Source: Unio delphinus (Eukaryota; Mollusca; Bivalvia; Unionida; Unionidae). Taken from it: 64,000 nucleotides of DNA. Made by a program: the position numbers and the translations under genes. Where the stretch lies: the NCBI GenBank assembly GCA_029339505.1, contig JAQISU010001235.1, forward strand, positions 36,609,815 through 36,673,814, given 5' to 3'. Every line of letters begins with the position of its first letter. Position 1 is the stretch's first letter. Under the pieces are notes generated by a model. That model searched no databases and had not been told where the DNA came from. It saw only the letters and a program-made list of their open reading frames with translations. Below are positions 1-9,047 of this stretch, piece after piece.

Positions 1-2843
1 CACCAACAAATGGCTGTGGTTGGCCGTGATCCCCGCACATGACGACTTTTGTAGTTTTCAATAACAACCATTCAAGAAATATCTGTAATACTGTCAACGA
101 TACCGTGCATATTTCATCCCAGATTATGATTTCAGGAATGAATTTATCGCCCATTCGATCAGGAGTCCATGTATCGCCTTTCCATCGAAAGAAGCTGTGA
201 TAAGTAAAGGCTTTTACTCCCCGCGCTATCATCTCTCTGGCGAGTCTGTGAGTTGGTGTTAACACAATCATTGTTTGTGAAATCCGTAGGATTTTCCCCA
301 CGGAATAATTCAATTGCACGAGTTGTCTTTCCTGATCCACCAGAGCCGTTTAAATAAACTGTCTTTTATCTACATACGGGATCAGATACCGGTGGTGCAT
401 TTGATAATTCTGATAATTGGTTGCTTTTCAAGTATTTATCGTCGTTGGCAACGTCTGCGAATTCACAATACTCATGTAGTGTTTCTTTTTTAAATCGCCA
501 ACGTCCCCACGCTTCCTCGGGATCTGTGAATGCTGCTACAGCTTATCTGTATTTGTTGTGTATATACATCGAATCAGTAGCTACTCTAACCGCGGTATCT
601 GGAAATCTATTTATCATCGAAAATAGATTAATAATAGAATAACCGAGCATAGAACTTCTCAAATGTGTATACTGGGAATTATATCCATCACAGTAGGTAA
701 CAACCGTACCCAATTTCTCACCATTGGATAGAAAAGCATCTTTACGATTTACAAGTTTTCCTTGTTTCGTTAAATCGGTTACAATAAAATCGTATTCAGC
801 GACGTCTATGATCAACCTCGAAGAGTATTTTGTATTGTCAAATCTTCCACCTTGAGTGAATTTACCAATTATTTTTCGTCCGAAATCTTTGGCTTCTTTG
901 TTTTTAATCTCAAATAACTCCTTAGACCAATTCATGATTTGTTTTTCATTGAAAATCTTCGATTTTCCATCAGGAAATTGTTTTCGCTGTTCGCTAATTA
1001 TTCTATCTAAATCAGGTTTTGGTAACCAAACTTCTTTCTGCGCGTGATAGCATATAATAGCTTCACCGACAATCAACGATATTAGCATACCACAATCGAT
1101 CATATATCGTAGTAACACTATTGGCATCCAATGTTTTTCAGATAGGTGTCTACCAAGCCAAACATAACTACACGGATGTAACCCTGCAGCGAGTTCAAAT
1201 GATATTACACGAGCGAACCCGGTTAAATCAAAATCAGGCAAACGACCATTAATCGCAACACGAGTCATTTCATGCGTGGGGTGTCCAAATCGTTTAAAAT
1301 ACTCAGAGCATTCCCCATACCCGAGAAAACTTCCAGGATAACACGCGGATATATCAATTGAAATCATACCATCACGTGAGTATTTTGTATTCCACAATCC
1401 TCCATGACCGAATTCGACGCAACTCAATTTGACATCCTCGAGAAAATCACTTCGTGTTGGACGCCATGAGTTCTTTTCTCTTGCGAAGTGAGCTACCACT
1501 GATGGAATTGTAAAGCTATTCGTGAGTAGTTTTTCATGGAAACTCTCCGGTGAAAATTCATTAGCGATTTTTTTCGTTCTGTTATCTAATTCTTCAATGC
1601 GATATAATTCTCCATTTGGTCTTACAAACTGATCAAATCCTAATTCGGAACCAGCGCTGCTAAGTAACCACACTGACACGGGATCATCTTTACACAACGC
1701 AACAATAGCATCGAATAACCTCTCTTCGTGGAAAACATCCTTGTAAAACTCCCGGGGGATATATCTCACGATTCGTTCTCGTGGAAATACATTTACCGCA
1801 GGTGTCCACGCGTGTTTGTTATGATCAATAATTTCAATTGGAGCTCCTCGCGATTGATATTTCGGTTCGTATAATACTTCTCCGATTATCGTTGCTACCG
1901 ATATTGGAAATTTTAATAATGCTTCTAATTTGGTTATATCCTGAATTGCTGCCCCGCGCTGTTTCACTGTCAGTTCCCATTCGGTTATTCTTTTTCGTCG
2001 ATGTTCAGTTAGTTTATTCCCCCGGGATGCATTTGTGAAGTGTTCCATTACCCGTGTTGCTACACAATTTAACGATGACGACTCCGTCGTTAACGATGTT
2101 TTCATAGGAGCTAGTTTTGCAATACTTGGCTTATCATTTAGCTGATATATTCCGTAAACAACTGCTGTTACAGGGTAAGATCTCTCGTAGTATGGTTTGT
2201 CAATTCCAGTTAGAATTCCTGGTTTGGAATCTCTACTCACAATAACAAATTTTGTATCCTTGAGGATTGGATCAAATTTATCTCTGATAACCCATTCACC
2301 TTCGTCTTCGATAATGAATTTTATTCTAAAAAAATACCTCTGCTGAGAATTGCTTTGTTTGGGAATTGCTTTGCAATTTACCTTTGGATTTCCACCTTTG
2401 GATTTCCCGCCAAGGTGTGAAAGTATCTCAGCTGCTCTTGTATCGTTCATAGTAGCATCGATTACGGGTACATTGACACCGACATCTTCGATGTTGTGGA
2501 TAATTCGAAATGTCGACCACGTATGAGATGCTCCATCGCGCTTAAATTCATTAAAACAGTCGCTGATTTTACTCAGCAGGGTTTTGTCATCTATTAGACT
2601 TTTTGGTATATCAGAGATTCTATCCAGATTAAAACTAGCATTTTTCCAAGGCGTAATTTTCGATAATCTTTTGAATTCTTTCATATCAGAGATGTTATCG
2701 AGATCGAATTTAGTATCCGGATTAAATCCGGGCTTAATTTTCAATAATCTCTTGAACTCCTTCATGCTATTGTCCTTTAGACGTTTTGGTTTAACAGAAA
2801 CTCTATCGAGATTAAATTTCGATAACCTCCTGAATTCCTTCAT
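1..2843 (-). pseudogene. Protein-primed DNA polymerase B fused to SF1 helicase, disrupted, 3' end outside window
   Basis: This is the replication protein of the element. From the ATG at 2843 a 766-codon stretch is open. Polymerase motif A is DISACYP (from D497), a RKIIGKF segment lies near residue 661, and the motif C equivalent is TDS (residues 756-758). In-frame TAA codons follow at 543-545 and 366-368, and between and after them the same frame stays helicase-like. Walker A (GSGGSGKTT) is at about 322-352. Near 265-280 the frame changes. In the new frame come PTHRLAREM, the DExx-type motif IIIWDE (about 97-132) and GDHGQ near the edge. A palindrome (279-296) sits at the frame change. The N-terminus has three copies of an MKEFKRLSKI-like repeat, where copy 2 has one. 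Two stops and one frameshift indicate a non-functional gene. Confidence 0.9.
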
Positions 2844-2886
2844 ATTATAATTAAAACAAGTATTTAAATAAAAAGTTTTTTATATA
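2844..2886. promoter_or_regulatory. Divergent promoter between polymerase and Cys-rich gene
   Basis: Only 43 bp separate two outward-facing start codons. The spacer is almost pure A/T and ends in TATATAATG on the rightward side and TAATTATAATATG on the leftward side. The same spacer, with the shared core AAAACAAGTATTTAAATAAA, lies at 43012-43054 in copy 2, although the flanking genes there have diverged. This suggests a constrained bidirectional promoter with very short leaders. Confidence 0.65.
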
Positions 2887-3237
2887 ATGAATCATTGCAA
2901 ATGGCTTATGATTGGATCAAAGACTCCGTGTAACAAATCATGCAGAAATGAATTCTGTGGGTATAATATGCAAAGTTTTCGTCGGGGAAGTAATGGTCCT
3001 CTTCCGTGCCTGTATTGTGGGGTAGGTGTAAGAGGCAAGTCGCAGTTATGTTTCAATTGTGGTGGTAAGCGTTATAGAGAGTTGAAGCGTTATTATGACA
3101 AGCGAAGAATCAAAACTCCTGACGCTGTCAATGACGTCAATGACGTTGCCAACGGCAAAATAATAAAAACTGCTCAAGACTACATAGACAGATTTGCCAA
3201 TGTTATATCTCAACCAAATAATGATCTAGACAAATAG
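2887..3237 (+). CDS. Small Cys-rich (zinc-binding-like) viral protein
   Basis: 116 residues, intact. Cysteines are spaced as in zinc-binding modules: NHCKW, PCNKSC, EFCG, then CLYCGVG and LCFNCGG. After these comes a basic segment (KRYRELKRYYDKRR) and an acidic/polar tail. It is the first rightward gene, starting directly after TATATA. Copy 2 (43055-43396) keeps the same Cys pattern at the same place beside the polymerase, so the protein belongs to the element. Zinc binding is inferred from Cys spacing. A DNA-binding or transcription role would fit its early position, but this is a guess. Similar proteins beside polymerase B genes are uncharacterised as far as I know. Confidence 0.75.
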   Translation: MNHCKWLMIGSKTPCNKSCRNEFCGYNMQSFRRGSNGPLPCLYCGVGVRGKSQLCFNCGGKRYRELKRYYDKRRIKTPDAVNDVNDVANGKIIKTAQDYIDRFANVISQPNNDLDK

Positions 3238-3254
3238 AAGTATTATGTATACAA

Positions 3255-3749
3255 ATGAACCAAGAATTTCAAAGACATCCTGTTATTGAAAATTACGAAG
3301 CTTCTCGTGATGGTATTGTCAGACACTGTAGACTCAAGAAATCTGTTGGTATTATGACTAATCATGGATATTTGATGTTTTCTGCTGGAGGGAAAAAGTA
3401 TCATAATCACCGTTTCATATATGAAGTGTATAACGGATCAATCAAGGATGGCCTTGTTATTGATCACATAAATAGCATTAAGACTGATAATTCTTTATCG
3501 AATCTACAAGCTATTACACAACGTGAAAACACAAAACGAGGTGGGACTGGAAAACACTCGAAAAATGCTAGACCTGTAAAGTCGTTTAATACTGAAAATA
3601 ACACGGAGATAGTATTTCAGTCAATAACCGCAGCTGGTAGGTATTTCGATATTTATCCGTATTCTATTAAATGCGTTGCAGAGAATATAACCGAGACCGC
3701 TTTTTCAAAACGTTTTAAAAACAGTATTCAATTTGTTTATGTGAATTAG
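3255..3749 (+). CDS. HNH endonuclease with NUMOD-like C-terminus
   Basis: 164 residues, intact. The N-terminus (ENYEASRDGIVR) resembles the NUMOD4-like leader of HNH homing endonucleases. The HNH core runs from about residue 52 to 95: HNHRFIYEVYNG, then VIDHIN with the catalytic-type His, then DNSLSNLQ with the Asn. The C-terminus (RPVKSFNTE, SITAAGRYFDI) resembles NUMOD1-type DNA-binding segments. It follows the Cys-rich gene by 17 bp and ends in a hairpin that includes the stop codon. Copy 2 has a broken version at 43435-43759. It may act in replication or recombination, or spread as a homing endonuclease. Position in both copies argues that it is a regular gene of this virus group. Confidence 0.85.
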   Translation: MNQEFQRHPVIENYEASRDGIVRHCRLKKSVGIMTNHGYLMFSAGGKKYHNHRFIYEVYNGSIKDGLVIDHINSIKTDNSLSNLQAITQRENTKRGGTGKHSKNARPVKSFNTENNTEIVFQSITAAGRYFDIYPYSIKCVAENITETAFSKRFKNSIQFVYVN

Positions 3750-3766
3750 CGGAGATAACTCCGTTA
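3747..3766 (+). terminator. Hairpin at 3' end of HNH gene
   Basis: The stop codon TAG begins an 8-bp stem with an ATAA loop (core CGGAG/CTCCG at 3750-3763). This is one of a series of gene-end palindromes in the element. Confidence 0.55.
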
Positions 3767-4564
3767 GGTAACGCGCGTGCGACAAATCACCAATGACACA
3801 GTTACGGATCTTAAACACAGTCATTGATTTTGATTGGATGGTTTCGCTATTATGAATCTGAACAACACATAATCAATTTCGTCTTTTTTCAAGTATTAAC
3901 AGAACTGTTTTATATACACGTTGTATTTAATTCTTTTTTTAAGTGTGTTTTTCAACGTTGTCAGTGATCGCTATTAAACACAACAAACAATTACAAGTAC
4001 ACATTTCTCTATGTCACTTCGTTGTAATGAGTGGTTATATATAACCTGGTCTGTGTTATATTTGGGCATTAGCCGAAGTTCAAGTACAAATCAAACCACA
4101 CCGTCACACGTGGTGTGAACGTTATTATTGACATTCAAACCAGGTTTTGATTTCAGGTTTGTTTTGTACTAGAATGTAGAATAGCCCGCGTCATCCACTG
4201 TCATTGAAATCAATTCATTGTACATACCATTATCATTCATTGTCATTGAATCAATTCATTCATTGTGTCACCCTATACTCTATTGTTGTGCCGTCGTCAT
4301 TCATTGCATTGTAAATACCATAATCGCCTATATTCTATTGTTGTGCCATCGTCAATAATTGCATTGTAAATACCATAATCGCCTATAATCTATTGTTATG
4401 TACCGTCCTATGTGTATATAACCGCATACATACTAGATAATGGGGTTATATATATGTGCCGTCGTATATGTATAATACAACCGCCTACCACACTAGATCA
4501 GGGGTTGTAAGTACCGTCGTCATCCATTGTATATAATCATAATCGTTTATAATCGCATTAAGCT
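3767..4564. repeat. Non-coding spacer with degenerate tandem repeats
   Basis: No credible coding region in about 900 bp, the largest gap in copy 1. From about 4200 to 4560 it holds imperfect repeats of some 55-70 bp. Their shared words are TCTATTGTTGTGCCGTCGTC, ATTGCATTGTAAATACC and ATAATCGCCTATA. The later units are more diverged (ACCGTCGTCATCCATTG at about 4510). Copy 2 lacks this block at the matching place. Candidate functions are replication origin or control region; nothing in the sequence proves either. Confidence 0.6.
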
Positions 4565-4634
4565 TCTGGATATGCTAAAGATGACCAACACCTTAGCGTG
4601 TCCAGAATTCATTTTGGAAATCCTTTGGATTTTC
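4565..4634. promoter_or_regulatory. Long hairpin plus AAATCC palindrome upstream of small helical gene
   Basis: TCTGGA at 4565-4570 pairs with TCCAGA at 4601-4606. The stem continues inward (ATGCTAA with TTAGCGT, one wobble), giving about 13 pairs with one mismatch around a 14-nt loop. It is followed by GGAAATCCTTTGGATTTTC (4616-4634), the most common palindrome type of the element. Confidence 0.55.
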
Positions 4635-4682
4635 ACTCTTTGAGTTATTTCAAACAATTCAACAAATATATTTTTATATAAT

Positions 4683-5042
4683 ATGAATCTTGAAAATCTC
4701 AAATTGATTAATATTGAAATCAACAAGCTTAAAAATCAAAGTGTAAAATTATGTTCAGGGTTAGATTGTGATCAAATTATGACCGATTTCGAGGACATAA
4801 AATTTGCAGAACAGACTGGAAAATATGTTCTCGCTAAGAAATATTTTTTAATTAAGCGATTACAAAAACTTATACGTGAAAGTTTAGTTAATACCGAAGA
4901 CGTTAATGTGTTTGTACCATTATGTAGCATCGTAGAACGTGTACGTAAGCAATTAAGCTTAGATTATGAACAAAGGAAGCTTATTAATTGTAAGGTGAGA
5001 CAATTAAAAACTTTAATGGAGCAAGCTGAGCCCCACACGTAG
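4683..5042 (+). CDS. Small helical viral protein, unknown function
   Basis: 119 residues, intact, Lys- and Leu-rich and probably all-helical. No catalytic motif or membrane segment is visible. The ATG follows TATTTTTATATAAT directly. A decayed relative lies at 44093-44369 in copy 2, sharing LDC(D/N)QI, the KYVL/RYVL segment and VPL, in the same gene order. That conservation supports a real gene. Function is not recognised. About 30 bp after the stop lies the palindrome TACATGACATGTA. Confidence 0.7.
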   Translation: MNLENLKLINIEINKLKNQSVKLCSGLDCDQIMTDFEDIKFAEQTGKYVLAKKYFLIKRLQKLIRESLVNTEDVNVFVPLCSIVERVRKQLSLDYEQRKLINCKVRQLKTLMEQAEPHT

Positions 5043-5201
5043 AGAGCCTCCTTTGTTGTATAACCGGTACGGTACATGACATGTATAATCACTACCTGTG
5101 CATGTACGAGGAAGTAAAATTGTGTGTGTGTGAATTAACAACAACAGGGAAGTATAATGGGTTGGTGTATTTCTTTTTTTTTTACTTGGTGAATTGCAAT
5201 G

Positions 5202-5216
5202 AAAATCGAAGATTTT
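5202..5216. promoter_or_regulatory. Palindrome AAAATCGAAGATTTT upstream of coiled-coil gene
   Basis: A perfect 6-bp-arm palindrome 30 bp before the next gene's first ATG, preceded by a GAATTGCAAT half-site. Confidence 0.4.
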
Positions 5217-5246
5217 TAATTTGACAATACTGATACTCTTTCAATA

Positions 5247-6385
5247 ATGGTATGACAATCATTGACCACACGAAACACAAAAGAACGACTTAGCGCTCTT
5301 AATAAACTATTACCGATTCGTGATCGTATACGTGAAAAACTTCAACAGCGACAATTATTTCAGACTGATTTTACAGAGGATACACAACAACTCTTTAAGC
5401 CGATTGTTACTGCAACTACAGATGTGAAAACAGCAATTTCTAAACAAGAAAGCGCGCAGAAAAAGTCCTTTCTCCCTGTGTTAGAGAAAATAGCAAAACG
5501 AACTAAACAAACAAAAAAATCATTACAAACACTTCCTGGTGATATAATAACTACTGCAAGACGACAAGAAGAACAACAACGAGAACTTCAGGAAGAAATT
5601 GAACGATTAGGTGATGTTGATATTTCCTCACCACCACCTGAACGAAAATTCGAAGAATTTCAAGAAGAATTTCAAGAAGAATTTCAAGAAGAATTTCAAG
5701 AAGAAACGGGAGCTGTTTCAAAAGGGGACTATACTCCTGAAAATATATTTACAGTTAAAGCGTTAAATACAATCAGAAATATCCAAACAGACTTTGAATT
5801 AGCTGAATTTACCAAAGACAACGTTAAAAAAAAGAAAAGGGATGAGTATTTAAGAGACGAAACGGTTAAAGATTTTGTAAAAAGTTCAGAAGTTTGGGCA
5901 AATAAGGTGTTTTTAGCAAACCGCCAGAAAAATAAAATAACAAGAGAAATAAGTCGTGATTATAATCAATTTCTAGCTATGATAAGGGGAGTCACATCAG
6001 CACCACCAGTATACACAGCAGACCCAATCCCTGATGAAATACAAATAATGGCAGAGGCTGATTCTGAGAAGGGTGCAACTGGTACAACTAAAAAAAGGGT
6101 AATGGCTTAGTTGGGAATAGAAAATCCTATGGATATTCACCTATAGATTTTCACGCTAGTGTAACATGTCCTGGCAATATTCTCGGTGATATAGCACGAT
6201 TAGAAATACTCGTAGGAGGAAAACGAGCCGGGAATAACTCACTGGAAATAATCAATGAAGCAGCTGATATCTGTAGGCGGTTATTTCAAGGTGGTATCAT
6301 GGATATTGCAACATATCGAGATTTCATTGAAGAGTTAATGGAGAAAAATCCTTTGGATTTTCATCACGGTTATCATAGCGACTGA
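5247..6385 (+). pseudogene. Coiled-coil protein with conserved C-terminal domain, frameshifted
   Basis: The likely ATG at 5247 is followed two codons later by an in-frame TGA (5253). Coding similarity to copy 2 begins right after it, so an open stretch exists from 5262 to 6110. It is highly charged and probably coiled-coil, with four EEFQ units at about 5647-5705. Past an A7 run (6090-6096) the reading frame changes. The new frame carries the domain that copy 2 has as DISRLEVLVGRKRAGNN; here it reads DIARLEILVGGKRAGNN, then EIINEAADICRRLF and GYHSD, ending at 6385. I recall similar C-terminal domains in related invertebrate elements, so the two parts are read as one gene. Function is unknown; a virion or scaffold role is a guess. 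Palindromes lie inside the coding part (6121-6137, 6344-6361) and at the stop. Confidence 0.7.
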
Positions 6386-6404
6386 AAATCCTTTGGATTT
6401 TTCA
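6383..6404 (+). terminator. Gene-end palindrome after coiled-coil gene
   Basis: TGAAAATCCTTTGGATTTTTCA begins at the stop codon TGA; arms TGAAAATCC/GGATTTTTCA. The same position in copy 2 (45710-45752) has unrelated palindromes. Confidence 0.6.
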
Positions 6405-6439
6405 TCACCACGATTAGATAAATATCAATTGAATAGAGA

Positions 6440-6949
6440 ATGATCATACACTACAACCATGATAAACCAACTAACGTCTACGTGGTAAACTCACGATTGC
6501 CAAAATACCGAGCATACTATGGAGATGGTCTCGGTAATACTATAATGGGATTATTTTCAAGAATGGCTCCAAAAGTGGCTCCGCTAGTAAAACAACTATC
6601 AATGAAAGCCATTGATGTTATCAGGGATAAGGGTATTAGCGCTGTTGGTGATCTTGCCACGAAGGCGTTTTCAGCCGCGAAGGATAAACTAACAGCGCTA
6701 GTTCGACGGGGAAAATCTAGATTTTCAAAGAAACCAGGAATGACTTCACTGCCATCTACTGAGGTTATGCCTGCGCGGGTTAGTAAAATAATAAATAACG
6801 CAGTAGATGAGAAACTACAGTCGTTGATTTCATCATCGTTGACTAACACCCAAGATAACATAACAGCAAATATGATAGCGGGAAGTGGCCATGGAAATTC
6901 AAAGAATTTCTACAAACGTCAAAGACAACGACAAAGTCGTCATCGGTGA
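6440..6949 (+). CDS. Basic pVI/pX-like minor virion protein
   Basis: 169 residues, intact. A short N-terminal segment (MIIHYNHDKPTNVYVVNSRL) leads to YYGDGLGNTIMGLFSRMAPK, a Gly-rich start of an amphipathic region like those cut by adenain-type proteases. The middle alternates hydrophobic and basic residues (SMKAIDVIRDKGISAVGDLA, AFSAAKDKLTALVRRGK), and the C-terminus is very basic (YKRQRQRQSRHR). This is the composition of adenovirus pVI/pX-type cement or core proteins. The position just before the capsid gene agrees. The family is not proven. Copy 2 has a frameshifted relative at 45781-46263. A perfect 16-bp palindrome, GAAAATCTAGATTTTC, lies inside the coding sequence at 6711-6726. Confidence 0.7.
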   Translation: MIIHYNHDKPTNVYVVNSRLPKYRAYYGDGLGNTIMGLFSRMAPKVAPLVKQLSMKAIDVIRDKGISAVGDLATKAFSAAKDKLTALVRRGKSRFSKKPGMTSLPSTEVMPARVSKIINNAVDEKLQSLISSSLTNTQDNITANMIAGSGHGNSKNFYKRQRQRQSRHR

Positions 6950-6979
6950 AAATCTTTGAAATTAAAAATCGAGGATTTT
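6928..6979 (+). terminator. Two palindromes around the stop of the pVI/pX-like gene
   Basis: ACGACAAAGTCGT (6928-6940) lies in the last codons. GGTGAAAATC at about 6945 then pairs with GATTTTCC ending at 6979 across the stop codon (6947-6949). Confidence 0.5.
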
Positions 6980-7033
6980 CCAAGCAATTTACGATTTCAC
7001 ATCCAATTTAGACCAACGGGTATATAATAAAAA

Positions 7034-8470
7034 ATGTTCAAACAGAACACTGATAGTGCATTTGACATGGACGCCCCAGTACTTAAAGATGATTCTGTAC
7101 GCGATTATCAATTTTTTGCCTATAACGCAGTACAACCTGATCTTCGGGGGAGAATCGAACTTCAAGTTCATGATACCAGTAAATACTTTTTACCCGCTGA
7201 AGCCTTTATTGAAGTCGAAGGTGAACTCGTAACAAATGTTGCAGCTAATACACCATATGCAGATGACCAAAATATCCGAGTTGGTTTTGTTAACAATGGC
7301 ATCATGGCGTTATTTGAAAGTGCAAGATATCTCATTCATGGAAAAGAAATCGAATCTATTGAACGCGAGGTTGATATTGCTACGGGAATAATCGGGTTAG
7401 CGAGATATTCTGATGACTATACTTGATCAGCGGGTCCGTCTATGATGTTCACGAAGGATATTACTGATAACGCTGATCACATCCCGCATATTAAAATAGG
7501 TACTGCAAGAGCTACTGCAGCTGATCCACAACCTGATACCCCTGAACATAGAGATAGACCAGCTGCTGCCTTTGATATTCTCGGAGGCGTTAATGATAAT
7601 TACAACCTAGGATTTGCAACACGCGTAGCAACATTGAAGAGGCCTCGTGGACAGTTTTCATGTGCGATTCCGCTCCATCACATATTTGGATTTTGTAGAA
7701 ACGTCAGAAAAGTTATCTATGGAGTAAAGCATACTATAGCGCTAATGAGAAGGGGTACTGATAATTATGCAATCTGGCGGGGTGCTGGCGCTCCCGCCGG
7801 TAAGGTCGTTTTATCAAAACTAACACTGTGGATGCCAGTGTTGACTCCGTCGTTGTCAACAGAACCGCGGTTACTATCATTTATGGATCAGGGGGGAAAG
7901 AGATTATTAAGTTGGTTGACAACGTCCACAGATACCATGGATTCTAATATTGATGGTACACTTACATGGCATCTAGCATCAAAACAGGGTATTTCAGCTC
8001 CACGTCACATATTTGTTGCGCTACAGAATACTGCGCGATTAGATAATCAAGAACGTTCCCATATGATATTTGATCAAATTGGGTGTAGTGAAGTCTCGCT
8101 GAGAATAAACGGACAGCAAGAACCATCAGAGGATATACAACTTAACTATGAAAACAATCATATTGCACGAATTTATCATCGGTTGCTGTCGTATATGGGA
8201 CGCGATCAAAATGTCGATACTGGTCTACAAATATCACAGTTGGATTTTCAAAAACTATATCCGATTTATTACTTTTCGTTGGAACATCTTGACTTGATGA
8301 GACAGTCCGTCGTTGATATACACTTCCGAGCTCGTGTAACCCGTCCTGGTGGACCTGGTGCTATTGCTAATTATAGAGCGGTTTCTGTCATTCTCAGGGA
8401 TAAATCAATGATACTCGAGGGTGTTGGTGGACGAATGAGACTGGTAGATGCACCAGTGGAAAATCTTTGA
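7034..8470 (+). pseudogene. Major capsid protein, double jelly-roll, one nonsense codon
   Basis: 478 codons in one frame, broken only by TGA at 7424-7426, where copy 2 has AGA. Landmarks match the double-jelly-roll capsid family of adintovirus/Polinton-like elements: DYQFFAYNAVQ and GRIELQV near the N-terminus, FVNNGIMALFESARYLIHG, MMFTKDITDNADH, HHIFGFCRNVRKVIYGVKHT, then KLTLWMPVLTPS and KLYPIYYFSLEH toward the C-terminus. Length is as expected for such capsids. It would form the pseudo-hexameric capsomers of an icosahedral particle. A TATATAATA box lies 7 bp before the ATG. The gene ends in a strong palindrome. The single nonsense codon suggests either recent decay or a read error. Confidence 0.9.
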
Positions 8471-8472
8471 TT

Positions 8473-8495
8473 GGAAATTGCTGTGCAATTTCACC
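8473..8495 (+). terminator. Gene-end palindrome after capsid gene
   Basis: GGAAATTGCTGTGCAATTTCACC starts 2 bp after the stop; arms GAAATTGC/GCAATTTC with a TGT loop. A weaker AATC...GATT pair follows at 8500-8513. Confidence 0.65.
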
Positions 8496-8535
8496 ATTGA
8501 ATCGCTTGTGATTTAGAATCAATCTGTTTTGTATA

Positions 8536-9006
8536 ATGTCGTATAGTAATATCAATGTTACGTTGACACCTGGTCAGCTAAAAAAATTACAATCCAAATC
8601 AACTAAGCAATGTAGAACCACAATAACGCTGAAACCTAATCAAATGAATGGCGGGGCGAATAAACTATCGCTGACGAAAACTCAGATTAATCATTTTAAT
8701 AGCGCGTTTAAAGAAAAAAAGGGAGTTCAGGTTACTCTTTCTGCGAGCGCGATTAAAAACATGGAAAAGACTGGTGGTATATTCCCGTTGTTAGGGTTGA
8801 TTCCAGGGTTGATTGCCGCAGCGGCCCCAGCGGTGGCTAAAGCGGCAGCGTTAGGGGCTGTTGGTACCGCGGCAGGAATGGCACTAAAGAAAGCAACAGT
8901 CGGATCCGTCCGCGCTGGTAAAAAAAAAGGAAAGGGTCTACGACTACCAGGAACCCCGTATTCATGGTACAGCGGAAGCGGCCTGAGACTAGGACCGGTT
9001 TACTAA
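8536..9006 (+). CDS. Small hydrophobic virion protein with GSGL tail
   Basis: 156 residues, intact. The N-terminal half holds two related segments, LTPGQLKKLQ and LSASAIKNM, of a kind I recall in uncharacterised proteins next to such capsid genes. A hydrophobic Ala/Gly-rich stretch (about residues 83-119: GGIFPLLGLIPGLIAAAAPA onward) could insert in membranes. The tail is basic (AGKKKGKG) and ends YSGSGLRLGPVY, with a Gly-rich site that an adenain-like protease might cut. It probably acts like adenovirus pVI/pX in membrane lysis or packaging; that role is inferred. The ATG follows TTTTGTATA directly. It lies between the capsid and protease genes; copy 2 has lost this block. Confidence 0.75.
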   Translation: MSYSNINVTLTPGQLKKLQSKSTKQCRTTITLKPNQMNGGANKLSLTKTQINHFNSAFKEKKGVQVTLSASAIKNMEKTGGIFPLLGLIPGLIAAAAPAVAKAAALGAVGTAAGMALKKATVGSVRAGKKKGKGLRLPGTPYSWYSGSGLRLGPVY

Positions 9007-9011
9007 CTCGG

Positions 9012-9041
9012 GAATCTTCGATTGGAAATCCTTCAGATTTC
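9012..9041 (+). terminator. Gene-end palindromes after hydrophobic protein
   Basis: GAATCTTCGATT (9012-9023) then GAAATCCTTCAGATTTC (9025-9041), both within 40 bp after the stop and just before the protease ATG. Confidence 0.55.
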
Positions 9042-9047
9042 ACACCT

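Noticed and set aside
3767..4564. CRISPR-like array in the viral spacer
   Set aside because: Repeats are degenerate, unequal in length and without constant spacers, and the context is a eukaryotic genome.
6517..6861. Minus-strand 114-residue frame in the pVI/pX-like gene
   Set aside because: Antisense shadow of a gene conserved with copy 2 on the plus strand.
7424..7426. TGA read as a sense codon (recoding) in the capsid gene
   Set aside because: Copy 2 has AGA at this codon and the polymerase stops are TAA, so simple nonsense mutation or read error is more likely than a changed code.
8964..9047. Longer protease start at 8964
   Set aside because: It overlaps the end of the hydrophobic-protein gene and its peptide has no family resemblance. 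The ATG at 9048 gives the usual N-terminus.
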